DNA of 64,000 nucleotides, taken from assembly GCF_000022085.1 (NCBI RefSeq), contig NC_011887.1, positions 62,001 to 126,000 of the forward strand. The letters run 5' to 3'. Positions 28,143 to 39,905 of this stretch are shown here, piece after piece. Each line of letters begins with the position of its first letter. Within the stretch, counting starts at the first letter, position 1. Position numbers and translations under genes: made by a program. The notes under the pieces are model-generated. The model was not told the DNA's origin. It did not search any database and was given only the letters and a program-made list of their open reading frames with translations. This stretch comes from Methylobacterium nodulans ORS 2060. GTDB taxonomy: Bacteria; Pseudomonadota; Alphaproteobacteria; Rhizobiales; Beijerinckiaceae.

Positions 28143-28928
28143 TCAATGTCCTCGAAGAATTTGACTTAAGAATTGCTTGAGTCGATCAGTCTGCGGATCT
28201 TCGAAGATTGAAGCTGGGGATCCAGCCTCGACGATTTCGCCGCGATCCATAAACACGACGCGATCCGCAACCTTCCGGGCGAATCCCATTTCGTGGGTGA
28301 CGCAAACCATGGTCATCCCATCCTCAGCGAGGCCGATCATCGTGTCGAGAACCTCCTTGATCATCTCCGGGTCGAGCGCGGAAGTCGGCTCGTCGAACAG
28401 CATGATTTTGGGGCGCATGCACAGTGCACGCGCAATGGCGACCCGCTGCTGCTGGCCACCGGAGAGCTGGCCGGGATATTTCTTCGCTTGCTCCGGGATT
28501 TTCACCCGCCGCAAGTAGCTCATGGCTAGCTCCTCGGCTTCGGCCTTCGGCATCTTTCGTACCCAGATCGGCGCGAAGGTGCAGTTCTCCAGAATCGTCA
28601 GGTGCGGGAATAAGTTGAAGTTCTGGAAGACCATACCGACTTCGCGGCGGATCGTGTCCAGAGCGCGTAGGTCATCCGTGAGCTCCGTGCCATCTACGAT
28701 GATTCTACCTTCCTGATGCATCTCGAGCCGGTTGATGCAGCGGATCATGGTAGACTTGCCGGACCCGGAAGGGCCGCACACGACGACGCGCTCCTTCTGA
28801 CTGACGGTCATGCTCACGTCTCGTAGAACGTGCATTGCGCCGTACCACTTGTTTACTTTGTCAAGAATGATGGCTGGCTGTTCGCAGGTCGCTGCGTTGG
28901 CCCGGTCGATTGTCGTTGCCTGGCTCAT
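28143..28928 (-). CDS. aapP: AapP, amino-acid ABC transporter ATPase
   Basis: A 261-residue ABC ATPase. Walker A is GPSGSGKST near residue 52, then the Q-loop FQNFNLFP, signature LSGGQQQR and Walker [13 protein letters not shown], with the switch His in CVTHEMGFA. Closest in style to AapP/BztD/GlnQ, which energise uptake of polar amino acids. It ends the aapJQMP-type operon, 11 bases after the AapM-like gene. Confidence 0.9.
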   Translation of the reverse strand: MSQATTIDRANAATCEQPAIILDKVNKWYGAMHVLRDVSMTVSQKERVVVCGPSGSGKSTMIRCINRLEMHQEGRIIVDGTELTDDLRALDTIRREVGMVFQNFNLFPHLTILENCTFAPIWVRKMPKAEAEELAMSYLRRVKIPEQAKKYPGQLSGGQQQRVAIARALCMRPKIMLFDEPTSALDPEMIKEVLDTMIGLAEDGMTMVCVTHEMGFARKVADRVVFMDRGEIVEAGSPASIFEDPQTDRLKQFLSQILRGH

Positions 28929-28939
28929 GGTGATCCCCC

Positions 28940-30124
28940 TTACCGCTTAGTGCTACGGCTGAATCCCTGCTCCAGCCCGCGGCTGTAGCGGGCCATGACG
29001 TAGCAGAAAGCGAAGTAGATGGCCGCGAGCACGAGATAGACCTCTGTGCTGTAGGGCTGCCAGACGAGGTCGGCCATCGCCACCTTGCCTGCGGTCAGCA
29101 GGTCGAACAGGCCGATGATGAGCACGAGCGAAGTGTCTTTGAAGAAGCCGATGAAGGTGTTGACCAAAGGCGGTATCACGAGCCGCAGGGCCTGCGGCAA
29201 GATGATGAAGGCTGTCTTGTGCCAGTAACCAAGTCCAAGCGCGTCGGCCGCCTCGTACTGTCCCTTCGGCAAGGTCTGCAGCCCGCCCCGGACCACTTCC
29301 GCGAGATAGGCCGCGGCGAACAGGATCACCGCTACCTGCGCCCGCAGTAGCTTGTCCGGATTGAGTCCTGCCGGCATGAACAGCGGGAACATCACGCTGG
29401 CCATAAAGAGAACTGTGATCAGCGGCACGCCGCGGATCAGCTCAACATAAACCGTGCAGAGAACCCGGATCGCCGGCAGATTAGTTGCTCGACGGCCCAG
29501 TGCGACCAGGATCGAAAGCGGAAAGGCACAGGCAAGACCGAATGTGGCTAGGATCAGCGTGATCGGAAGTCCGCCCCAACTATCTTGTGGTACGTAAGTC
29601 AGTCCGAAGACTCCACCCCACATCAGCACTCCGACGACCGTAAGCGTGGTGATCCAAATTAAAATCAACTCCTTGCGCCAGAACTGGCGCATGGCCGATA
29701 CAACATACAGGCCGATAAAAAGTACGATGACGATTGCCGGCCGCCACTGCTCCTCGTACAAGTAGCGGCCGAACAGGATAAACCGATACTTCTCGCTAAT
29801 GACAGCCCAGCACGCGCCAATCCCTTTCGCATCGCGGCAGGCGGCAGTGTCGGGACCGGTCGCGGTGTTCGGTACGGACCAGACGGCATGCAGGATGGCC
29901 CAATTCACGAATTCGGTTGCCCATCGTGCCAGCAGAATGAGCAGCACCAATGTCACGATCGTGGACGGGATCGAGCTGAACAGGTTCGTCCGCGCCCAGC
30001 CCAGTGGTCCTGCGCCGGCCGCCAGCGGTGGGGCGCGCGTGATCGGGGCTGCCGGAATGCCGGCGATTGATGGTACCGGGTCGCCGGCAGCTTCCGAAAT
30101 CTTGGCGGTGGTGGTCTGCGACAT
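28940..30124 (-). CDS. aapM: AapM, amino-acid ABC transporter permease
   Basis: A 394-residue inner-membrane permease with several helices and the HisMQ-type cytoplasmic loop [24 protein letters not shown] near the C-terminus. The long N-terminal part before the conserved permease core is characteristic of AapM/BztC, which are longer than HisM-type permeases. It begins 3 bases after the AapQ-like gene ends, so the two are translationally linked. Confidence 0.9.
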   Translation of the reverse strand: MSQTTTAKISEAAGDPVPSIAGIPAAPITRAPPLAAGAGPLGWARTNLFSSIPSTIVTLVLLILLARWATEFVNWAILHAVWSVPNTATGPDTAACRDAKGIGACWAVISEKYRFILFGRYLYEEQWRPAIVIVLFIGLYVVSAMRQFWRKELILIWITTLTVVGVLMWGGVFGLTYVPQDSWGGLPITLILATFGLACAFPLSILVALGRRATNLPAIRVLCTVYVELIRGVPLITVLFMASVMFPLFMPAGLNPDKLLRAQVAVILFAAAYLAEVVRGGLQTLPKGQYEAADALGLGYWHKTAFIILPQALRLVIPPLVNTFIGFFKDTSLVLIIGLFDLLTAGKVAMADLVWQPYSTEVYLVLAAIYFAFCYVMARYSRGLEQGFSRSTKR

Positions 30125-30127
30125 GGC

Positions 30128-31345
30128 TCAGCGCTCCACGAGCGCGATGCGCCCATTGTACCAATTCATGAATAGGCTAATCGAGAGACTGATCACCAGG
30201 TAGACCAGCATAACCATGGCAATTCCCTCGATGGCCTGCCCAGTCTGATTGAGCGTCGTATTAGCAATGGAAACGATGTCCTGGTAGCCGATCGCCACCG
30301 CGAGCGAGCTGTTCTTGATCAGGTTCAGATATTGGCTTGTCATCGGTGGGATGATCACCCGCAGAGCTTGCGGAAGCACGATCTTGCGCAAGATGATGCC
30401 GCGCCGTACACCGAGTGCCGCGGCGGCTTCCCATTGGCCCGTCGGCACGGCCAGGATGCCGGAACGAACGATCTCGGCGATGAAAGCCGCCGTGTAGATC
30501 ACTAACCCCATGGTGAGCGCGCCGTATTCCGGACTGATCGTCCCACCACCGTTGAAGTCGAATCCGCGGAGCTCCGGCACATCCGCCACGAACGGCGCTC
30601 CCAGTCCCGCCCAGACTGCCACCGGAAAGCCGACCATCAATAAGATCGCCATCGGCCAGACCTTCGGACGGGTACCGATCCGCTCCTGCCGACGTGTCGC
30701 GGCGCGCGACCACGCCCACGTCCCGACTGCGCCCACTGTCAGTGCCAACAGTGCCCACCAATACGGCTCATCCCACTCAACGAACGGGATCTTCACGCCA
30801 CGGTTGGATAGGAACACGCCCGGGACTGGATGGAAGGACTGTCGGGGCGCTGGCAGCGCCTGCAGAATTGAGTACCAGAATAGGAGTTGTAGCAGCAGAG
30901 GCACGTCACGGATGATCTCAACGTAGACCGCAGCTAGCTTGGAGACGAGCCAGTTCCGCGATAGACGGGCGATACCGAGCAGCGTGCCCCAGAGCGTGGC
31001 CAGCACCACCCCGACCACAGCCACTTTCAAGGTATTGAGCACCCCGATCAGCAGCGCGCGCCCGTAGGTGCTGACGGCGGGGTCATAGTCGATCAGATGC
31101 TCTCCGATCGGAATGCCGGCGGTGCGGGAAAGAAACGCGAACCCGGTTGCGATGCGGCGCTGCTCAAGATTACGATTTGTATTGGAAATTAGAAACCATG
31201 CGACCGCCGTCACCGCACTGAGGATCACGACCTGCCAGACGATGTTGCGGAACCTGGGATCAGACCATGAGAAGTTCAGTTTCTTGCGGGGCGCTGCCCG
31301 GACAGGATGCAGGCGGGGATCGAGGACGGCACCGGACATCGTCAC
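30128..31345 (-). CDS. aapQ: AapQ, amino-acid ABC transporter permease
   Basis: A 405-residue permease, first of the pair. The loop EAAAALGVRRGIILRKIVLPQ marks the ATPase contact site. The large insert between helices is the AapQ/BztB hallmark. ATG 31345 is followed by a second ATG two codons later, so the exact start is open by two residues. The gap of 118 bases to aapJ is the largest in the operon. Confidence 0.9.
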   Translation of the reverse strand: MTMSGAVLDPRLHPVRAAPRKKLNFSWSDPRFRNIVWQVVILSAVTAVAWFLISNTNRNLEQRRIATGFAFLSRTAGIPIGEHLIDYDPAVSTYGRALLIGVLNTLKVAVVGVVLATLWGTLLGIARLSRNWLVSKLAAVYVEIIRDVPLLLQLLFWYSILQALPAPRQSFHPVPGVFLSNRGVKIPFVEWDEPYWWALLALTVGAVGTWAWSRAATRRQERIGTRPKVWPMAILLMVGFPVAVWAGLGAPFVADVPELRGFDFNGGGTISPEYGALTMGLVIYTAAFIAEIVRSGILAVPTGQWEAAAALGVRRGIILRKIVLPQALRVIIPPMTSQYLNLIKNSSLAVAIGYQDIVSIANTTLNQTGQAIEGIAMVMLVYLVISLSISLFMNWYNGRIALVER

Positions 31346-31463
31346 CTCACGAAGGGATGGGGCGATCTACGACAGGTCGAGCAGGCAATGGCGCCTTCCG
31401 CTAGGCCGGCGCGGCCCTGTCGCGCTCCCCCGGTCAAGCCCGAAGGAGACGCAGACGCGACCC

Positions 31464-32489
31464 TCAGCGCATCGGTGGCGGATAATGCAGGCCGCCCTTG
31501 GTCCAGAGCGCGTTGATGCCGCGCGAAATCCCGAGCGGAGCGATATTGCGCTCCCAGATCTCGCCGAAATTGCCAACCGACTTGAGGATTTTGTACGCCC
31601 ACTTGTTATCAACACCCATTGCCTTGCCGAGATCACCCTCTAAGCCGAGCATGCGGCGAATCGTTGGGTCCTTGGAATCCAGCATCTGGTCGACGTTCGC
31701 CTGCGTGACACCGCTCTCCTCGCCCTGCAGGAGTGCGATCATGGACCAGCGCACCAGGTCGAAGAACTTCTCGTCGCCCTTGCGGACCATCACGCCGACC
31801 GGCTCCTTGCTGATAACCTCAGGCAGCAGGACGTAGTCGTCCTTCTTCGGTCCCTGCTGGAAACGGAAGGAGGCTAGTGCTGATATGTCCATCGAGTAAG
31901 CGTCGCAACGGCCCGAGATGAACGTATTCTGGGTTTCCGCTGGGTCCTGAATCAGGATCGGCTTGAACTTCATGCCGTGCTCGCGGAAGTAGTCGGCGAC
32001 CGCGAGTTCAGTACTGGTGCCGGGCTGGATGCAGATCGTGGCGCCATTGAGTTCTTTGGAGGACTTTACACCAAGTGACTTGTTCACCATGAAGCCGGTG
32101 CCGTCAAAGAAGTATACGCCCGCGAATTCAAGGCCGAGATTGGCCTCGCGGCTTAGCGTCCAGGTCGTCGAGCGCACGAGGATATCGATCTCGCCGGACT
32201 GCAACGCCGTGAACCGATTGGTGACGGTCGTGGGCACGTAGCGGACCTTGTCTGCCTCGCCGAGGGTCGCCGCTGCGACCGCGCGGCAGATGTCAGCGTC
32301 GATTCCGCGCATCACGCCCCGGCTGTCGGGGAGCGAGAAGCCGGCGGCGCCCGCGGTGACGCCGCAGACAAGCTGGCCGCGAGCGCGGATATCATCGATA
32401 GTCTTGGAGCCGCTTCCTTGCGCCCACGACGGGTCAGCAAAGGCGGCGAGCGCGCCGAACAGGATAGCCCCAGCGAGAACGCGGTTCAT
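31464..32489 (-). CDS. aapJ: AapJ, periplasmic amino-acid-binding protein
   Basis: A 341-residue solute-binding protein with a signal peptide (MNRVLAGAILFGALAAFADP, cut after Ala-Gln near 24). The mature part shows IRARGQLVCGVTAGAAGFS, DADICRAVAAATLG and YDPAVS-type family blocks of AapJ/BztA. This family binds a broad set of L-amino acids. It opens the transporter operon; no clear promoter motif was seen upstream. The broad specificity of AapJ means the actual substrate must be judged from the neighbouring catabolic genes. Confidence 0.9.
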   Translation of the reverse strand: MNRVLAGAILFGALAAFADPSWAQGSGSKTIDDIRARGQLVCGVTAGAAGFSLPDSRGVMRGIDADICRAVAAATLGEADKVRYVPTTVTNRFTALQSGEIDILVRSTTWTLSREANLGLEFAGVYFFDGTGFMVNKSLGVKSSKELNGATICIQPGTSTELAVADYFREHGMKFKPILIQDPAETQNTFISGRCDAYSMDISALASFRFQQGPKKDDYVLLPEVISKEPVGVMVRKGDEKFFDLVRWSMIALLQGEESGVTQANVDQMLDSKDPTIRRMLGLEGDLGKAMGVDNKWAYKILKSVGNFGEIWERNIAPLGISRGINALWTKGGLHYPPPMR

Positions 32490-33155
32490 CTATACCTCCC
32501 TAGAAAATCTTCTGGTTATCGCCGCCATCGACCGCCTGTGCCTCGTGGGCTAGATCGACTGGTGGCGAGCCTCGCTGGACGCGTAGCCTTCGTTGGCCAC
32601 TCCGCCCGCACATGTTTGGCTCCGAGCCCTCAATGGGTTCTGCTCAGTGCGTTTATACGCATGGTAGTGCGTCTGTCTTTCGACTAGCTGACAATCTTCA
32701 TCGATTACCGGACACGAGTCGACGCGCCCACCTATCATCCCGTGCTCGACGAACAATGCCGGGGAGTGCTGCCCAGTCTGCATCGTTGTCGGTTACCACG
32801 GCGTGGCTGCAACACTTCCCGCGCTTGAAGCAGCTGAGGATGCGTTAAATTGCCTGAGCAGAGAGTTTCCTCGCTGCTGGAGCAAGATCTGACCGCGTTG
32901 CAATCCGATTTTGCGCTGGGCCTTGATGATACCGCCGCGCCTTTGCTCTGATCCGTTCATACGAACCATGTTGCGCGGAGATGCGGGTGTCGAGGAGCAC
33001 GGGGCAGCACAAGCGCGCGGCGGTATAAGCCGCATTTCTGCGACGAACCGAAGTCAGCTTGGTCGGACGATGCGCTGGCTGCAGCCTTTCGAACTAAATC
33101 CTGAAGCTTGGCGAAAAATCTTCTCGACCGAGTTGAAGTCTGGTGAGCTTCTTCC
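32490..33155. other. About 660 bases between the aap operon and an AraC gene
   Basis: This is the upstream region of aapJ. A short plus-strand frame near 32847-32950 (PEQRVSSLLEQDLTALQSDF) reads like a piece of a regulator or binding protein but is too short to assign. Otherwise nothing is recognised. Confidence 0.35.
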
Positions 33156-33977
33156 CTACGCTGGTGCGTTTCCGCAGCAGGTTGGAAAACGGCGATGCGC
33201 CGCATGTCCGCGCACGTAGGCTTGTGGGCTACATCCCATTTCGGCACGGAACGCGTAGATAAATGCTGATGTTGAGTCGTAATCGAGTTCAATTGCCGTG
33301 CGTGTCACGTCTAAGCCGCCACCCAGCAATTCGATCGCTTTGAAAAGTCGTAGGAGACGCCGCCAAGAGCGCAAACTGATACCCAGTTCCGCTTGGAAGT
33401 GGCGGGCCAGGGTTCGCCCCGACATGCCGAGTTCTTTTCCCCGTTCCTCGGGCCCGCGTGGATCGCGAGGGTCGGCGTATACGGCCTCGCATATTCTTGC
33501 CAAGGGTCCTCTGCGAGGCCAGGACAGGGCGGCAGGAAGAGGCCGCGCGCGCTGAAGTTGATCGAGGATTAGACCGGCAATGCGGCCCGCGTAGCCATCT
33601 TGGTCTTCCTGTCCATCGATCTCCGCAGCCTCAATAATCAGGGCTTGTAGCAGTGGCAAGACGTTGAAGACGGTCGGGCTCTTCGGAAGGCCCACGCCGG
33701 TCTCATCGGCGATCCACAGATTGCGGAACTCCGCACCGAGTAGCGACCCGACGCGGTGCGGCAGGCCAGTCGGCAGCCAGACAGCCTGCTCTGGTGATAT
33801 CACGAAGGAGCGCCCCTCCGTGGCGACCGTCAGCGCGCCGACGATCGCGTAGACGACTTGATTCCAACGGTGAACATGCTTCGAGAAGTAGTGTCGCGCT
33901 GGGATGGACTGGGCACGGACCGTCATCGGCCTTGGGGAAGGTACACTAAGTGGCGCGGCGATCGTCTGCCAGATCAT
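33156..33977 (-). CDS. AraC-family regulator (paralogue 1)
   Basis: A 273-residue regulator with an N-terminal cupin sensor (HYFSKHVHRWNQVVYAIVGA, near residues 29-48). Its two helix-turn-helix units are GKELGMSGRTLARHFQAELG and VTRTAIELDYDSTSAFIYAF. The start at 33977 is chosen because it aligns with the start of the paralogue at 38565. The two share most residues over the full length. It is divergent neither from the aap operon nor the MFS gene (same strand as both), so its target is unclear; the adjacent exporter is the best guess. Confidence 0.85.
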   Translation of the reverse strand: MIWQTIAAPLSVPSPRPMTVRAQSIPARHYFSKHVHRWNQVVYAIVGALTVATEGRSFVISPEQAVWLPTGLPHRVGSLLGAEFRNLWIADETGVGLPKSPTVFNVLPLLQALIIEAAEIDGQEDQDGYAGRIAGLILDQLQRARPLPAALSWPRRGPLARICEAVYADPRDPRGPEERGKELGMSGRTLARHFQAELGISLRSWRRLLRLFKAIELLGGGLDVTRTAIELDYDSTSAFIYAFRAEMGCSPQAYVRGHAAHRRFPTCCGNAPA

Positions 33978-34122
33978 GATCGCTCTCGTATTTGTCCGAT
34001 GCTCTACACAGAGCCTGGAGGACGAGCACGGCAGCACAAAACGGCAGGAGTGCAGACGGGCTGATCATATAACTAGGCTTTCACGTAACCGTCACTGTCA
34101 CGCTTTAGCGTTCTTTTAATTA

Positions 34123-35355
34123 TTATCCCAGCCGGGTGTTCGTGGTGCGCACAGCCGCTGTCCAGACGAGCGCGCCGACCGCGAGTAGGATGGGCAGAAA
34201 TGAGATCCAGAGCACTACGTCCCAGCCGTAGCTCGCCAGCAGGCCTCCGGAGGAGAACGAGCCCAAGGCCATCGTTCCGAACACGATGAAGTCGTTGAGC
34301 GACTGCACCCGCGTCCGCTCCTCGGGACGGTGGCACTCCAGCACCAGGGCCGAGGCGCCGACGAAGCCGAAGTTCCAGCCGACGCCGAGCAGGACCAGGG
34401 TCAGCCAGAAATGTGCCACGTCCACGCCGGCGAGCCCGACGGCGGCCGAGGCGGCGGTCAGGGCGAGCCCGGCCGCCACCACCCGCGGCGCACCGAAGCG
34501 CGCGATCAGCCGCCCGGTGACGAAGCTCGGGGCGTACATCGCGATCACGTGCCATTGCAGGCCGAGGTTCGCGTCCTCCTGCGACAGGCCGCACAGGTGC
34601 ATCGCCAACGGGGCGGCCGTCATGAGAAAGTTCATGAGCAGGTAGGAGACCACCCCGCAGATCACGGCGGTGATGAAGCGGGGCTGGCGCGCTATTGCGC
34701 CGAGCGGGCGCCCCCTGGACGTCTCCGCCGCGCTCGGCATCGGGAGCCGGACGCCGAGCAGGACGAGAGCCGACACGGCCGCCACCACGGCTTGGGCCAG
34801 GAAGGTCGCGGCGAACAGGTAGGGCGGCCATAGGTCCATGGTGTGGGTGACGAGCTGCGGGCCGATCACCCCGGCGAACACGCCGCCCGCCATGACGGCG
34901 GACAGGGCCCGCGGGCGCTGCTCTGGCGACACGCAATCCGCTGCGGCGAAGCGGAAGGAGAGGACGACGGCGGCGTAGGCACCGCCGAAGAACGTTGCCG
35001 CGCAGAACAGCCAGAACGAGCCCGACACAATGGCGAGGGCGGACAGCAGGCCGACGAGCACGCCGCATCCCGTCCCGGCCAGGAACGCGGCGCGGCGACC
35101 GTGGCGGCGGGCGATGGCGCCGGCCGGCAGGGTGCAGGCGGCCATGCCCACCACGAAGATCGAGATCGGCAGCGTCGCCAGGACCGGGCTCGGCGCCAGC
35201 ATGTTGCCGACGATGGCGCCGGTCGCGTAGACGACCGTCGAGTTCGCGCCGGCGAGCGCCTGGGCGATCGCCAGCCGGGCCACGTTGCCCGTTCCGGACC
35301 GCGCAGGGAGAGCGGGCGCGAGCTTAGGCGCCGGTTCGATGGCAGCTTGGGACAT
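34123..35355 (-). CDS. MFS efflux transporter
   Basis: A 410-residue, about 12-helix permease of the major facilitator superfamily. It has the loop motif GAIARRHGRRAAFLAGTGCG between helices 2 and 3 and a long series of Ala/Val/Leu/Gly helices. ATG 35355 is preferred: it follows the TPR gene's stop by 8 bases, whereas the open frame upstream overlaps that gene. The overall style matches sugar/drug efflux-type MFS proteins. The substrate is unknown; control by an adjacent AraC regulator is plausible. Confidence 0.85.
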   Translation of the reverse strand: MSQAAIEPAPKLAPALPARSGTGNVARLAIAQALAGANSTVVYATGAIVGNMLAPSPVLATLPISIFVVGMAACTLPAGAIARRHGRRAAFLAGTGCGVLVGLLSALAIVSGSFWLFCAATFFGGAYAAVVLSFRFAAADCVSPEQRPRALSAVMAGGVFAGVIGPQLVTHTMDLWPPYLFAATFLAQAVVAAVSALVLLGVRLPMPSAAETSRGRPLGAIARQPRFITAVICGVVSYLLMNFLMTAAPLAMHLCGLSQEDANLGLQWHVIAMYAPSFVTGRLIARFGAPRVVAAGLALTAASAAVGLAGVDVAHFWLTLVLLGVGWNFGFVGASALVLECHRPEERTRVQSLNDFIVFGTMALGSFSSGGLLASYGWDVVLWISFLPILLAVGALVWTAAVRTTNTRLG

Positions 35356-35363
35356 GGACTCTC

Positions 35364-36683
35364 TCAGGCCATGAGAAGGGTGTGCCAGCGCGTGTCGCGC
35401 GGCGACGGGCGGCGGTGCAGGCGCCGGTCGAGCAGGGCGCGGGCCTTGGCGGCCTCGCCGCTGCGCATCAGCGCAACGAGCAGCGTGTCCTCGATGATCT
35501 CGCGCTGGGCGCCGCTGCCGCCGATGCGCGTCACCTCCGCCGCGACCGGCTCCAGGATGCGCACGCATCCCGCGTAGTCCTCTTCGGCGAACGCCAGCAC
35601 TGCACGACAGATCGCGGGCACGACCGGGCCGGCCGCGAGGGTGCCGGCCGCCACGAGATCGGTTAGCGCGTCGATGCGCGCCACCGCCGCAGCCTTGTCG
35701 CCGGTCGCCGCCGCCAGCAGGCCCATATGCGCATCGGCGAACGCGAAGCCGGCTTTAGTGAAATACTTGCTCGAATAGACCTTGGCGTCATCCCACAGCC
35801 CGGCCGGCACCTTGTAGCCGTAGGCCTGCATGCGCCAGAGCAGCGAGACGGTGTCCGAGACGACATTGATGGGCAACCCTGCCGTCACCGATGGCTGGAC
35901 GTGCTCGGCGTAGATCGCCAATGCGCGCTGCGGCTCGTCGCGCTCCAGCGCGGAGAGTGCGGCGTGCCAGGCGATGTGGCCGTGCAGGATGCCGGATCGG
36001 TCGTAGCCCGGCAGCCACTCGGCGATCAGGGCCTCCGCCTCCTCGCCCGCGCCCCCTTCGAACATCGCGTGCGACAGCGCGTGGGCGCCGTTGGCGTTGG
36101 CGCGACGGAGCGCGAAGCCGCGCTCGGCGAGAGCGCGCCCGTGCTTAACCGCGCCATTCTCGGCGTGGGACCAGCCCCGATAGGTCAGGAACCACCAGTC
36201 GTCGGCGTCGTAGTGCCGGGCGTGGCGCTCGCAGAGGTCCACGCGCGCCTGGTCGTGATCCGTCATCCCGGAGAAGGCGAGGAGCCCGAAGGCGCCGAGG
36301 GGCAGGGACAGGATCAGCGCATCGCGCGGCCACGCGTCAGCGTGCCCGAGCGCCCGCTCCAGCGCCCGTGCCGGCTGCCCGTTGATCGCCAGCGACAGCA
36401 CCTCGACGTGGCTTCGCTCCCGTTCAATGCCGCGCCGGGCGACGCGCTCGGCCGCCGCGGCGATCCGCGCCCTGGCCTGCGCCGGTTCGGCGCACATCGC
36501 GTGCAGGCGAGCCCGCGCTGCATGGGCGAGGGCGAAGTCCGGATCGGCCGCGACCGCCTCCTCCAGGGCTTCCGCTGCGCCCGGCCACGCCGTGAGGAGG
36601 AGGTCGACGCCCTCCCGGTAGCATTCGGCGGCACGATCGGACGTCGTCGAGAGGGGCAGGCCGCGGCGGTCGAGAGGGGCCAT
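35364..36683 (-). CDS. Tetratricopeptide-repeat protein (TTC38-like)
   Basis: A 439-residue, entirely helical protein with repeats of the kind ALEEAVAADPDFALAHAARA and HGHIAWHAALSALERDEPQR, resembling the bacterial TTC38-like family. No signal peptide and no catalytic motif. ATG 36683 is preferred over 36734 because it has an AGGA-like site before it. The MFS gene follows 8 bases downstream, so they form an operon. Such proteins are of unknown function; a role in scaffolding or regulating the transporter is only a guess. Confidence 0.75.
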   Translation of the reverse strand: MAPLDRRGLPLSTTSDRAAECYREGVDLLLTAWPGAAEALEEAVAADPDFALAHAARARLHAMCAEPAQARARIAAAAERVARRGIERERSHVEVLSLAINGQPARALERALGHADAWPRDALILSLPLGAFGLLAFSGMTDHDQARVDLCERHARHYDADDWWFLTYRGWSHAENGAVKHGRALAERGFALRRANANGAHALSHAMFEGGAGEEAEALIAEWLPGYDRSGILHGHIAWHAALSALERDEPQRALAIYAEHVQPSVTAGLPINVVSDTVSLLWRMQAYGYKVPAGLWDDAKVYSSKYFTKAGFAFADAHMGLLAAATGDKAAAVARIDALTDLVAAGTLAAGPVVPAICRAVLAFAEEDYAGCVRILEPVAAEVTRIGGSGAQREIIEDTLLVALMRSGEAAKARALLDRRLHRRPSPRDTRWHTLLMA

Positions 36684-36841
36684 GGCAGGGTCCTGAAATC
36701 GGTCGGGGTGTCGGACGTGGCGTGTGGAACCCACCCGGGGTCAGTCAAGCGTCGGGTCCGGCAGTGCATAACGGAGCGCCTACCACCCGTATCTCGATGA
36801 GATGCCAAGTGATGTCGAAATCCGGACAACCCGGGGGCTGA

Positions 36842-38380
<1,539 letters not shown>

Positions 38381-38564
38381 CCTTCAACACAGCCGCTCCG
38401 TCCTCCGTCGGCTCAAAGCCATACTTCAGGGCGGGCCACTTCAAGGGGACTGACCAAGCGTGGTGGGAGGTGCTGGCTCTCGCTGGTTATCGCGGATGGC
38501 TTCCTGTCCGTATTTTGACGATCTGCCAAACTGTGTAGATTAAGAGCCAAAGTGGAGGACCGGC

Positions 38565-39368
38565 ATGACATGGGAGGCGATCGAGGTGCCATCCGGCTTG
38601 GCGCCACCGCAGCCCATCAGAGTTCGCGCCCAGTCGATCCCGGCGCGACACTACTTCCCGGAGCATGCCCACCGCTGGAACCAAGTCGTCTACGCGATCT
38701 CTGGCGTCCTAACGGTGGCGGTGGAAGGGCATTCCTTCGTGATCTCGCCCGAGCAGGCCGTCTGGCTACCGACTGGTCTTCGGCACCGGGTCGGGTCCCT
38801 ACTCGGGGCAGAGTTCCGCAGCCTCTGGATAGCCGACGAAGCCGGCCGCGGCCTGCCGGAGAGCCCGACCGTGTTCGGTGTCGCGCCGCTTCTCAACGCT
38901 CTCATCGTCGAGGCCGCCGCGATCGAGGGGGAGGCGGACCGTGACGGTTATGCGAGCCGAGTGTCTGATCTGATCCTAGATCAGCTTCGGCGCGCCCGTC
39001 CCCTCCCGGGGGCGCTCCCTTGGCCGCGCGGGGGATCATCCCTGACGGCATTGTGCGAGGCGCTCTACGCTGACCCGGCCGACGCACGTGCGCCGGCGGC
39101 GTGGGGCCGGGAGCTCGGAATGTCGGAACGGACCCTGGCCCGCCGCTTCGAGACGGAGGTGGGCATGAGCTTCCGCTCGTGGCGCCGACGCCTGCGGCTG
39201 TTCAAGGCGATCGAGCTGATGGGTGGCGGCCTGGACGTGACCCGAACAGCCATGGAGCTCGGCTACGGATCAACGTCAGCGTTCGTTTACGCGTTTCGGA
39301 CCGAGATGGGGTTCAGCCCCCAAGCCTACATGCGTGGACGTACGCCCGATCAAGGCACCCACTGCTAG
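38565..39368 (+). CDS. AraC-family regulator (paralogue 2)
   Basis: A 267-residue close relative of the regulator at 33156-33977: the same cupin block (HYFPEHAHRWNQVVYAISGV) and helix-turn-helix units GRELGMSERTLARRFETEVG and VTRTAMELGYGSTSAFVYAF. The two genes lie in opposite orientation around the MFS/TPR pair. It may be the copy belonging to the same ancestral regulator-exporter module, with the IS110 insertion separating it from the exporter. Confidence 0.88.
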   Translation: MTWEAIEVPSGLAPPQPIRVRAQSIPARHYFPEHAHRWNQVVYAISGVLTVAVEGHSFVISPEQAVWLPTGLRHRVGSLLGAEFRSLWIADEAGRGLPESPTVFGVAPLLNALIVEAAAIEGEADRDGYASRVSDLILDQLRRARPLPGALPWPRGGSSLTALCEALYADPADARAPAAWGRELGMSERTLARRFETEVGMSFRSWRRRLRLFKAIELMGGGLDVTRTAMELGYGSTSAFVYAFRTEMGFSPQAYMRGRTPDQGTHC

Positions 39369-39675
39369 CTCGTAACAAGAACTTCGCGAGCCCGGATCTT
39401 GCTCCGGAGCGATTTGTGGCCACTCACCGCCTGTGGGTGCCAGCCGGCTCCCTTTCGGGCTCCTCGTCGACCCGGTGCACGTCGGGGCCTTGAGGTCAAG
39501 AGAGCCGGCCGCCCCCACCAGGAACGGCTCGTCCGTTGAGGCCATGTACCCGTGCATGGCGTTGCGTCCGGTAATCGACCAAACCGACGCGACTGATGCC
39601 TGGGCCCCTGGCGAGGCCGTGTAGGCGCCTAGCGAAAGCGAGGCCATCAGCACCGGGTACGAGAGGCGGACCGCA
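39369..39675. other. No confident gene; possible minus-strand small secreted protein
   Basis: A minus-strand frame from ATG 39647 starts MASLSLGAYTASPGAQASVA, signal-peptide-like, but runs into the antisense of the AraC gene. It could be a real short protein following the DsbA-like stump or a chance frame. Nothing else is recognised here. Confidence 0.3.
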
Positions 39676-39905
39676 TCACGATCGGCCCCTGGCGCGAGCC
39701 TGCGCGACGGCCTGCCTGAACCCATCGTAGTCGAGCGCGGCGGCGACCTTCAGCGGCCCGATCAGGAAGACCGGTGTGCCCTGTAGGCCGAGAGAGTCGG
39801 CTTGGGCGAGGTTGCGCTGGAGCAGCGCCGCGATCTCGCTTTGGTGGGCCTGTCGGTCCTCCTCCAGGCGAATCATGTCGATCCCGGAGGCGGAGACGGC
39901 CGCCA
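39676..39905 (-). pseudogene. C-terminal stump of a DsbA-family thiol oxidoreductase
   Basis: About 76 codons remain, including LLQRNLAQADSLGLQGTPVF and ALDYDGFRQAVAQARA. This matches the C-terminal cis-Pro (GTPVF) part of DsbA/Com1-like thioredoxin-fold proteins. The active-site CxxC half is missing: the gene is cut at 39905 by IS6 copy 3. The missing half is not present beyond the IS, nor at copy 4. Confidence 0.8.

Noticed and set aside
35727..36800. 357-codon plus-strand frame
   Set aside because: Antisense to the TPR protein; no recognisable motif.
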